DNA of 64,000 nt from Caulobacterales bacterium. GTDB taxonomy: Bacteria; Pseudomonadota; Alphaproteobacteria; Caulobacterales; Caulobacteraceae. Within the stretch, counting starts at the first letter, position 1. The number at the start of each line of letters is the position of its first letter. The notes under the pieces were generated by a model. That model was given only the letters and a program-made list of their open reading frames with translations. It was not told the origin of the DNA and did no database searches. The stretch spans positions 62,001 through 126,000 of the forward strand of contig JAEKKJ010000008.1 in assembly GCA_019510435.1 (NCBI GenBank), written 5' to 3'. Position numbers and translations under genes: made by a program. Positions 16,301-24,779 of the stretch are shown one piece after another.

Positions 16301-19300
16301 GGGCGCGGCTGTTCGCCGGCTCGGCCCTGGCCCTGGCGCTGGCGGGCGCCCCGATGGCCGCGCAGGCCCAGACGGCGATCGCGCCGGACGTGGGCGTGCG
16401 CGGGCTCGGCACCACGGCGACGCTGGCCGGCAACGTCACCACCATCGACGGCGGGACGCTGGCGGGCGCCAACCTGTTCCACAGCTTCGCCGGCTTCTCG
16501 CTGGGGACCGGCGACGTCGCCCGCTGGACCCGCAGCGCCGGCGACGGCGCCTCGGTGCGCAATGTCGTGAACCGGGTGACGGGTGGAACCCCCTCGCAGA
16601 TCGACGGGACGCTCGACTCCACCGCCCTGCCGAACGCGGCCTTCTTCTTCATCAATCCGGCGGGGATCGTGTTCGGGGCCGGGGCCAAGGTGAACGTGCC
16701 GGCCGCGGCCTATTTCTCCACGGCCAGCCAGCTGAAGTTCGCCGACGGCGCGGCCTTCTCCATGGCGACGCCGGCGGGCTCGACCCTTTCGGTGGCTGCG
16801 CCCCAGGCGTTCGGCTTCGTGGGCGGCGAAGGGGACATCGCGCTCAACGGCGCCACCCTGTCGTTCGGCGCCGACGCCTCCAGCGCCGCGTTCAGCGCCG
16901 CCAACATCCAGGTGGCGGGCGGCATGATGCTGGCCCGCGGACTGGACATGGTGGCCGTCGGCTCGGCCGGCGGGACCGTGGCCCTGGACGATCCGCTGGC
17001 GGGCCCGCTGCACGGGCTGCTGGACCTGCGCGGCGCCCAGCTGGTGACCCAGCCGATCGCGGTCCTGGGCTCGATGCGGCTGGGCGGCGGGACGGTGAGC
17101 GTGGACTCCACCCTGCTGGTCAGCGACGCGCCGCGCGCCGTCCGCGGCGGCGACCTGATCCTCTCCGGCGCCCAGGTCTCGCTCACCAACGGCGCCCAGC
17201 TCAGCACCTTCACCCGCGGCCCGGCCCGCGGCGGCGACGTCCGCATCACCGCCGACAGCTTCACGAGCAGCGGCAAGAGCTTCGCGGTCGCTTCCACCGC
17301 GAGCGCCTCGCGCGGCGGCGACGTCCTCCTGCAGGGCCGCGTGATCGACGCCGGCGACCTCACCCTCGCGACCACGGGGGCCGACGCCGGCTCGAGCGGC
17401 AACATCACCATCGCGGCGACCTCGTCCTTCGTCGGGGACGGCACCGTCCTGCTCGCCTCCAACGTCGGGTCCGGCGGGTCCGGCGCGATCACCTTGACAG
17501 GGCCCGACCTGGACCTGGGCGCGGTCATAGCCTTCGGCAGCACCCAGACGGGCACGCCGGGCGACATCGTCATCCACGGCGGGCGCGTGGCGATCTCGGC
17601 CGGCGCCTATGGATCGGCGCCCGGGGTGGCGGCCAGCTCCGGCGCCCTCAGAATCACCGGCGACCAGAGCCTGGACATTGACGGCGCGATCCTCAGCGCG
17701 GTGACCTATGACGAAGGCGCGGCCGGGACCATCGCCCTGAAGGCGCCACGCCTGACAATCAGGGGCAACGCCGACATCGACGTCGAGGTCTTCGGCCAGG
17801 GGACGGCCGGCTCGATCACCCTGGACGGCGACACGATCCGCATCGACAACGCCCAGTTCCACGCCGACACCAACGCCGCCTCCGGACGCCAGATCGGCCA
17901 GATCCGGATGAACGCCACCGGCGACATCGACCTGAACCTCTCCTTCGTCTCCTCGGACACCTTCTTTGGCGCGCCGGGCGGTGCGGTGTCGATTGTGGGC
18001 CGCAACATCACGCTCACCGAGAGCCAGGTTTCCTCCGAGGCCTTCCGCGATGGCGACGCCGGCAGCGTCTCCATTACGGCCACCGGGACGCTGGCGATCC
18101 ACAACACGCCGGTCGCCTCGACCACCGGCGGGGCCGGGAACGCCGGCAAGGTCAGCCTCTCGGCGGCCTCCATCCTGCTCGAAAACCAACTGACTGCGGT
18201 CTCGTCCGACACACTCGACGCGGGACGGGGCGGTGACGTGACCATCCGGGCGGGGTCCCTGGATGTGGAGAACGGCGCCTCGGTGGTGGCGCGCGCTGCA
18301 GCCGGCACCGGCGATGGAGGCGCCGTCGACATCCAGGTGACCGGCGCGCTGCGCGTCGCCGGGGACAGCTACATTTCGGCGGACGCAGTGTTCGGGCTCG
18401 GTCGCGCCGGCGCCGTGAAGGTCAATGCGGGCGATCTGACAGTGGACGGCGGGGGCAACACCTTCACCCACGTGTCCTCCGACACCTATGGTCCGGGCAA
18501 TGCCGGCGGCGTGACCGTCACGGCCAACACCATCAACGTCATCAATGGCGGCGCCATCTCGTCGAACGCGCTTTCGGGCAGCGAGGGCAATGCCGGCACG
18601 GTCGCCATCAACGCCGGCACGCTGACGGTCCGCAACGGCGGCGGCGTCTCTTCGGACACTGAGAGCGACGGCCATGCCGGCAACGTCCAGGTCGTCGCCG
18701 ACACCATCGTCGTCGACGGCGGACTGGACGCCAGCCTTACCACCGCCATCAGCTCGACCAGCATCTTCGCGGGCGACGCCGGCACGGTGAACATCGACGC
18801 CAAGACGCTGAAGGTGATGGGCTACGGCTTCATCTCCTCCGACACCCTGGACGTGGGCAAGGGCGGCGATGTGAAGGTCCATGCCGGCGCCATCACGCTC
18901 GACAGCGGCGACATCCGCTCCAGCACCCTCACCCAGGGCGACGCCGGCGACGTCACCGTCAACGCCACGACGGTCACCCTCGACCACGCCGCCACCATCG
19001 GGTCCGACGCCTTCAGCGGCTCGACCGGCCACGCGGGCATCGTCAACCTCACCGCCGGCAGCCTGACGATCGGCAAGGACTCGCGCGTCTCCACCGCCAC
19101 AGGCGGGCGCGGCGACGCTGGAACGGTGACGGTGGCGGCGCAGACGCTGACGCTGAATGGCGGCTTCATCCTCTCCTCGTCTGTCCCGGGCGGGCGTGGG
19201 GGATCGGGGAACCTCGTGCTGACCGCCGGCGCGGTGAACGTCCTGGGCGGCGGGCAGATCTCGACCGCCTCGAACAATCCGCACACCGCCGGCCAGGTGC

Positions 19301-19962
19301 AGCTCTCGGCGGACACGGTGCTGGTCTCTGGCGTCGGCAGTTCGATCGGCAGCGAGAACCAGGCCGGCAACACCAAGCTGTTCAACCGCGCCGGGGAGGC
19401 CGGGGACGCCGGCTCGGTCCAGATCGGCGCCCACGGGCTCACCGTCGCCGAGGGCGGCAGCATCTCCACCAACAGCTATGCAGGCGCGGCCGGCGACATC
19501 CGGATCGACATCCCGCGGCCGGGCCTGCTGGTGCTTCAGGGCGCGACGGCGCCGGGGGTGATCCAGACCTCCTCCGGGCCCGGCAAGGGCGGGCGGATCG
19601 TCATCTCCGACCCGCTGGCGATCATCTCCAACGGCGGCAGCCTGCTGGCGCTGGGCCAGCAGCACGGCGCCAACGTGGTCATCCAGAGCCGCTACTTCAT
19701 CAACTCCACCGATCGCACCAACACCGTGGCGGTCGACGGCGACATCCACCTGGAGACCGGCCTCTACGACGTCTCCAGCGGTACGGTCAGCCGCGACCTG
19801 TCGGTGCTGGACGCCTCCAAGGTGCTGCGCGGCCAGTGCCCCACCACCCGCTCCACCGGTGTGGTGAGCCAGCTCGTCAGCCGCCCGGTCGGCCCCTATG
19901 TGCGCGAACCCGCCCTGGGCGTAGCGCCGGCGGTGGCGGCGCAACCGCGGGCCTGCCGGTGA
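16297..19962 (+). CDS. Filamentous-haemagglutinin-type exoprotein (TpsA)
   Basis: 1,221 residues from a GTG overlapping the CHAT stop. Signal peptide LFAGSALALALAGAPMAAQA, then a TPS secretion domain (about residues 28-290) with FFFINPAGIVFGAGAKVNVP, the family's NPNG-type motif changed to NPAG. The rest is predicted right-handed parallel beta-helix built from repeated coils (17947-19506). The C-terminus has a stretch with Cys (LRGQCPTTRS) and ends VAAQPRACR; a late cysteine pair is common in TpsA of the cyanobacterial type. It should be carried across the outer membrane by the TpsB encoded next, and act as an adhesin or surface fibre. No toxin domain is visible at the C-terminus, which argues against a CDI toxin. 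Products of this family with CHAT neighbours are known from cyanobacteria, but none in this context has a function I can name. Confidence 0.88.
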   Translation: MRARLFAGSALALALAGAPMAAQAQTAIAPDVGVRGLGTTATLAGNVTTIDGGTLAGANLFHSFAGFSLGTGDVARWTRSAGDGASVRNVVNRVTGGTPSQIDGTLDSTALPNAAFFFINPAGIVFGAGAKVNVPAAAYFSTASQLKFADGAAFSMATPAGSTLSVAAPQAFGFVGGEGDIALNGATLSFGADASSAAFSAANIQVAGGMMLARGLDMVAVGSAGGTVALDDPLAGPLHGLLDLRGAQLVTQPIAVLGSMRLGGGTVSVDSTLLVSDAPRAVRGGDLILSGAQVSLTNGAQLSTFTRGPARGGDVRITADSFTSSGKSFAVASTASASRGGDVLLQGRVIDAGDLTLATTGADAGSSGNITIAATSSFVGDGTVLLASNVGSGGSGAITLTGPDLDLGAVIAFGSTQTGTPGDIVIHGGRVAISAGAYGSAPGVAASSGALRITGDQSLDIDGAILSAVTYDEGAAGTIALKAPRLTIRGNADIDVEVFGQGTAGSITLDGDTIRIDNAQFHADTNAASGRQIGQIRMNATGDIDLNLSFVSSDTFFGAPGGAVSIVGRNITLTESQVSSEAFRDGDAGSVSITATGTLAIHNTPVASTTGGAGNAGKVSLSAASILLENQLTAVSSDTLDAGRGGDVTIRAGSLDVENGASVVARAAAGTGDGGAVDIQVTGALRVAGDSYISADAVFGLGRAGAVKVNAGDLTVDGGGNTFTHVSSDTYGPGNAGGVTVTANTINVINGGAISSNALSGSEGNAGTVAINAGTLTVRNGGGVSSDTESDGHAGNVQVVADTIVVDGGLDASLTTAISSTSIFAGDAGTVNIDAKTLKVMGYGFISSDTLDVGKGGDVKVHAGAITLDSGDIRSSTLTQGDAGDVTVNATTVTLDHAATIGSDAFSGSTGHAGIVNLTAGSLTIGKDSRVSTATGGRGDAGTVTVAAQTLTLNGGFILSSSVPGGRGGSGNLVLTAGAVNVLGGGQISTASNNPHTAGQVQLSADTVLVSGVGSSIGSENQAGNTKLFNRAGEAGDAGSVQIGAHGLTVAEGGSISTNSYAGAAGDIRIDIPRPGLLVLQGATAPGVIQTSSGPGKGGRIVISDPLAIISNGGSLLALGQQHGANVVIQSRYFINSTDRTNTVAVDGDIHLETGLYDVSSGTVSRDLSVLDASKVLRGQCPTTRSTGVVSQLVSRPVGPYVREPALGVAPAVAAQPRACR
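17947..19506 (+). repeat. Tandem beta-helix coils within TpsA
   Basis: About 17-18 imperfect coils of 26-38 residues. Each runs (S/G)S(D/T)..., then a glycine-rich turn with G(D/N)AG, then alternating hydrophobic residues such as GTVTV, and a second strand such as TLTVNGG. SSDT recurs at coils 1, 4, 7, 9 and 11. The pattern is strong at protein level and weak at DNA level, so these are old repeats shaped by structure, not recent duplications. Confidence 0.75.
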
Positions 19963-21839
19963 GGCGCGGCGCAGTCGGCCTGGGCGCCGCCGTGGCGCTG
20001 GCGGCGCTGGGCGCGCCCTTGGCGGCCCGCAGCCAGCCGCCCAACGACCTGCCGCGCGAGCGCACGGGCCCGCAGGCCGTACCTCCGACGACGCCGGGCT
20101 ACGCCCAGCCGGCGCCGGCGCTGGTCTCGCCGCCGTCGGCTCCGCCCCGCACGACGCCCAGCGCACCGGCCGCCGATGGGCTGCCGGTGACGGCGCTGAC
20201 CATCACCGCCGACCCCATCACCCGCCCGCCGCGGCCGCCGCCCGGCTGGGCTCCGCCGCGCGAGGCGGGCGCGGCCCTCGACCACCATCCGGACGAGCCG
20301 CTGGACGCCGACTGGGTGCGCCGCCAGTTCGCCCAGAACGGCGTGCCGGGCCGCGCCGGAACCGCCCAGGCCCTGGCCCTGGTGCAGCTGGTCAACCGCG
20401 CCTTCCTCAGCGCCGGCTACGTCAACTCGGGCGTCGTGGTGCGCCCGGCGCCGGGCGAGGGCGTGCTGGCCCTGCACATCGTCTATGGCGGCCTGGTGGC
20501 CCCGGCGCCTGGCGAGCCGGCCATCTCGGTCGCGTGGAACGGAGGCCGCGCCAAGGGCCTGGACGCGGGATATGTGCGCGATCGGTTGCCCTCCACCGCG
20601 GCCCGGCCGCTCAGCGTCGCGGCCCTGGAACGCGACTTCCGCCTGCTGGCCGAGGATCCGGCCATCCGCACGATCAACGCCGACCTGCGCCCCGGCGCGC
20701 GGCCGGGCGAAGCCAGCCTGGCGCTCAGCGTCTATCCGCAGGACCGCTTCGAGCTCTATGCGACGGCCGCCAACAACCGCTCGCCCTCGGTGGGCGGCGA
20801 GCGCATCGCCCTGGGCGGCTCGGTGCGCAACCTGCTGCGCGCCGGCGACCTCTTCAGCGCCGAGGTCGGGACCACCCGCGGCGTGGACGATGCGGAGGTG
20901 GGCTACGCCGTGCCGGTCCTGTCGCCGCGCAACTCGCTCTACGTCCGCGCCGGCTACAACGACGCCGCCGTGGTCGACAGCGTGCTGGGCCCGCTGGACA
21001 TCTCCGCCAAGGAGCGCTCGGTCGAGGCCGGGATCACCCGCAAGCTGCTGGACGAGCCGCTGCTGCCGTCGTCCAGGCCCGGCCGCTGGTCGCCGGCCCG
21101 CACCCTGACGATGGGCGGCGCGGTGGCCTGGCGGGAGTCGCGCAGCTACCTCTTCGGCGAGCCGTTCTCGTTCGCGCCGGGGGCCGTGGACGGGCGCAGC
21201 CGCTACACCGCCCTGCGCCTGACCGGCGACTATGTGGCGCGCAACGTGGACCAGGTGTTCGCCGCCTCGGTCACCGCCACCTTCGGCCTGGAGGGCACGC
21301 GCACAGACGTGCCGGGCCTGCCCAACCCCAAGCCGCACTTCCACGCGGTGCTGACCCAGCTCAACTACGCGCGGCGCCTCTCGGCCGGCGGGTTGGAGCT
21401 GCGGGGGCGGCTCTCGGGCCAGTGGGCGGACGGCCTGCTCTATTCCGGCGAGCGGTTCTCCGCCGGCGGCGAGGCCACGGTGCGCGGCTATCGCGAAAAC
21501 CTGCTGCTGGCCGACCGTGGCGCCGTGGGCTCGCTGGAGCTGGCCCAGCCGCTCCGCCTCTCCAAGCGGCGGATGGGCGCGCGCGCCTTCGACTGGGACG
21601 CCTTCACGGTCTCCGCCTTCACCGATGGCGCCCTGGTGCGCAACGACGTGGGCCCGCAGCCGAAGCACTCGATCTCCAGCGTCGGGGCGTCGCTCGCCTG
21701 GGCGCCGAGCGAGGCGCTGTCAGCCCGGGTGACCTATGCGAAGGCCCTGAACACCGTGGACGTGGCCGGCAAGCGCAACCTGCAGGACCACGGCTTCGAG
21801 TTCCGCGTGGTCGTCCACCCGCTGCGGCTGCTGCGCTAG
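19959..21839 (+). CDS. TpsB outer-membrane transporter (ShlB/FhaC/HecB family)
   Basis: 626 residues from a GTG overlapping the TpsA stop. Signal peptide VGLGAAVALAALGAPLAARS, a proline-rich linker (about residues 30-95), a POTRA-like part around VRRQFAQNGVPGRAGTAQAL to LALHIVYGG, then a 16-strand-type barrel. The Omp85/TpsB lid-lock motif VRGYRE lies at about residues 508-513, and the last strand ends FEFRVVVHPLRLL. It exports TpsA across the outer membrane. Gene order is tpsA before tpsB, the reverse of the commoner order. It ends two bases before a hairpin. Confidence 0.9.
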   Translation: MRRGAVGLGAAVALAALGAPLAARSQPPNDLPRERTGPQAVPPTTPGYAQPAPALVSPPSAPPRTTPSAPAADGLPVTALTITADPITRPPRPPPGWAPPREAGAALDHHPDEPLDADWVRRQFAQNGVPGRAGTAQALALVQLVNRAFLSAGYVNSGVVVRPAPGEGVLALHIVYGGLVAPAPGEPAISVAWNGGRAKGLDAGYVRDRLPSTAARPLSVAALERDFRLLAEDPAIRTINADLRPGARPGEASLALSVYPQDRFELYATAANNRSPSVGGERIALGGSVRNLLRAGDLFSAEVGTTRGVDDAEVGYAVPVLSPRNSLYVRAGYNDAAVVDSVLGPLDISAKERSVEAGITRKLLDEPLLPSSRPGRWSPARTLTMGGAVAWRESRSYLFGEPFSFAPGAVDGRSRYTALRLTGDYVARNVDQVFAASVTATFGLEGTRTDVPGLPNPKPHFHAVLTQLNYARRLSAGGLELRGRLSGQWADGLLYSGERFSAGGEATVRGYRENLLLADRGAVGSLELAQPLRLSKRRMGARAFDWDAFTVSAFTDGALVRNDVGPQPKHSISSVGASLAWAPSEALSARVTYAKALNTVDVAGKRNLQDHGFEFRVVVHPLRLLR

Positions 21840-21894
21840 AGCCTGTCCCCGCTTTGATGGAACCACCAAAGCGGGAAGACCAGGATCGTGCTCT
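21838..21894. terminator. Long hairpin between tpsB and the convergent LysR gene
   Basis: Core arms 21848-21860 and 21863-21875 pair at 12 of 13 positions around an AA loop (CCCGCTTTGATGG / CCACCAAAGCGGG). Outer arms AGAGC (21838-21842) and GCTCT (21890-21894) extend it, reaching both stop codons. No T-run follows on either side, so it may be a bidirectional terminator or a chromosomal palindromic repeat. Confidence 0.55.
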
Positions 21895-22784
21895 TAGGCG
21901 GTCGAGGGCCAGGGCACGAGCGCCGAGCGGCGGCTGGCCACCAGCTCCACCAGCCAGCGCCGCACCGCCCGGATCCGCGCCGTGTCGTGCACGTCGGCGT
22001 GGGTGCTGAGCCAGAACCGGCGCTCGATCAGCACCTCGCTTGCCAGCACCCGGGTCAGGCCCTCAGCCATGAAGCACGGCAGCACGCCCACGCCGCCGCC
22101 CGCCGCGATGATCGCCCGCTGCGCCTGGATCGAGGAACTGGCCAGGGTGGGGGCGAGGTTGGGCAGGACCTCGTCCAGGTAGCGCAGCTCGGAGGTGTAG
22201 ATCAGGTCGTCGACGTAGCTGACCACCACGTGGCGGCGCAGGTCCTCGACCGTTTCCGGCGCGGGGTTGCGGGCCAGGTAGTCGGGGGCGGCGTAGAGCG
22301 CCAGCTGGTAGGCGGTCAGGGGCTCGACGATCAGCCGGCCGGCCTCGGGCGCGCTCAGGGTGATCGCCATGTCCACCTCGCGGCGGCTGGGCGACAGGAA
22401 CCCGGTCTGGGCCGCGAGCTCGATCCGCAGGCCCGGGCGCAGGCGTGACAGGTCGGGCAGGGCAGGGGCGAGGACCACGCCGCCGAACCCCTCGGCGGTG
22501 CTGATCCGCACCGTGCCGGCGACCACGTCGGGCTGGGTCACCCGCGCGGCGCTCTCCATCACCGTCTCGGCGTCCAGGGCGATCTGCAGCAACTGCGCGC
22601 CGATGGAGGTGAGCTGCAGGCCGCCCGGCGAGCGGGTGAGCAGGGTGGACTTGAGGGCCGACTCCAGGCGCGCGATGCGGCGCCCGACCGTGGTGGTGTC
22701 CACGCCCAGCCGTTGGCCCGCGGCCGCCAGGGAGCCGGCCCGCGCGGCGGCGATGAACACCCGCATGTCGTCCCAGTCGAACAT
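21894..22784 (-). CDS. LysR-family regulator, probable regulator of mmsA
   Basis: 296 residues beginning MFDWDDMRVFIAAARAGSLA, a classic LysR winged HTH with LGVDTTTVGRRIARLE as recognition helix. The effector domain is short and diverged, of the type seen in proteobacterial regulators next to methylmalonate-semialdehyde dehydrogenase. The start at 22784 gives the standard N-terminus; an upstream GTG-type extension to 22820 would add 12 residues and cover the shared repeats. It is divergent from mmsA with 71 bp between the two starts, which suggests it controls mmsA. Confidence 0.9.
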   Translation of the reverse strand: MFDWDDMRVFIAAARAGSLAAAGQRLGVDTTTVGRRIARLESALKSTLLTRSPGGLQLTSIGAQLLQIALDAETVMESAARVTQPDVVAGTVRISTAEGFGGVVLAPALPDLSRLRPGLRIELAAQTGFLSPSRREVDMAITLSAPEAGRLIVEPLTAYQLALYAAPDYLARNPAPETVEDLRRHVVVSYVDDLIYTSELRYLDEVLPNLAPTLASSSIQAQRAIIAAGGGVGVLPCFMAEGLTRVLASEVLIERRFWLSTHADVHDTARIRAVRRWLVELVASRRSALVPWPSTA

Positions 22785-22821
22785 TTGCAATTCTGCGCAT
22801 GCCTGGCTGCGATTTTGCAAT
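22784..22821. promoter_or_regulatory. Paired TTTGCAAT repeats in the LysR-mmsA intergenic region
   Basis: TTTGCAAT occurs at 22784-22791 and again at 22814-22821, 30 bp apart (about three helical turns). Each holds the palindrome TTGCAA. One overlaps the regulator's start codon and the other lies 35 bp upstream of mmsA. This suits LysR binding with autoregulation, but is an inference from sequence alone. Confidence 0.4.
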
Positions 22822-22855
22822 ACCCATCTGGGGCGAGGCCCCCTAAAACCCCCGC

Positions 22856-24352
<1,497 letters not shown>

Positions 24353-24368
24353 GGCGGCGGGGTCGTCG

Positions 24369-24542
24369 ATGTCCAAGCCCTACGGCCCCGTCACCGAGCG
24401 CCTCCTGAACCTGCGGCCCGGCGCGTCCTGCTTCGTCAGCCTGAAGCGCATCTGCTTCAAGACGCTGCGCAAGCACGCGCCGGATCACCGCTGGGCGGTG
24501 GAGTCCCGCGAGGGCGGGGTGGTCGTCACCCGGGTCCAGTAA
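24369..24542 (+). CDS. Small protein of unknown function
   Basis: 57 codons from an ATG 16 bp after mmsA, starting MSKPYGPVTERLLNLRPGAS and ending VVVTRVQ. It is basic, with cysteines at positions 21 and 29. GAGG/GGGG-rich sequence precedes the start. I do not recognise a family. Codon choice (mostly G or C at third positions) fits the genome, which is the main reason to call it a gene. Confidence 0.45.
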   Translation: MSKPYGPVTERLLNLRPGASCFVSLKRICFKTLRKHAPDHRWAVESREGGVVVTRVQ

Positions 24543-24586
24543 CATCCCATCGACGGGCGTGACGGGCCGGCCCGATCACATCCTCA

Positions 24587-24658
24587 TGACACCGGTAGCA
24601 TTTCTTGATGACACCGGTTTCATGACTCGCTAACCTTCCAAACTTGTTAGCGGTACCA
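24587..24658 (+). promoter_or_regulatory. Promoter and LacI-type operator cluster for the pectin operon
   Basis: TGACACCGGTAGCA (24587-24600) and TGACACCGGTTTCA (24609-24622) share 11 identical bases including the preceding A, with a 22-bp period. Both look like LacI-family operators with a central CG. A third, TGTTAGCGGTACCA (24645-24658), differs at one base from the TGTTAGCGCTACCA xyl-box-type palindrome. A possible promoter, TTGATG (24605) with GCTAACCT (24629) after 18 bp, has the second site in its spacer. This suggests repression of the receptor operon. Confidence 0.5.
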
Positions 24659-24779
24659 GTTACGGGCCGCTGACGGGCAAGCCGCGCCCTGAGCGGTGAA
24701 AAGGCCCGGGCGCTTCGGCCACGATCGGGAGTCCGTCTCTCCGATCCAGCCGCGGCGATCGAGGCTGGGGAGGAAATGG

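Noticed and set aside
17947..19506. A CRISPR or satellite DNA array inside TpsA
   Set aside because: The repeats are protein-level coils with uneven length and varied DNA. There are no constant direct repeats or unique spacers.
16246..20166. A 1,306-codon open frame on the minus strand across the TpsA gene
   Set aside because: It mirrors TpsA, is mostly His/Arg/Gly/Ala-rich low-complexity sequence, and shows no domain. The plus strand has signal peptide, TPS motif and coils.
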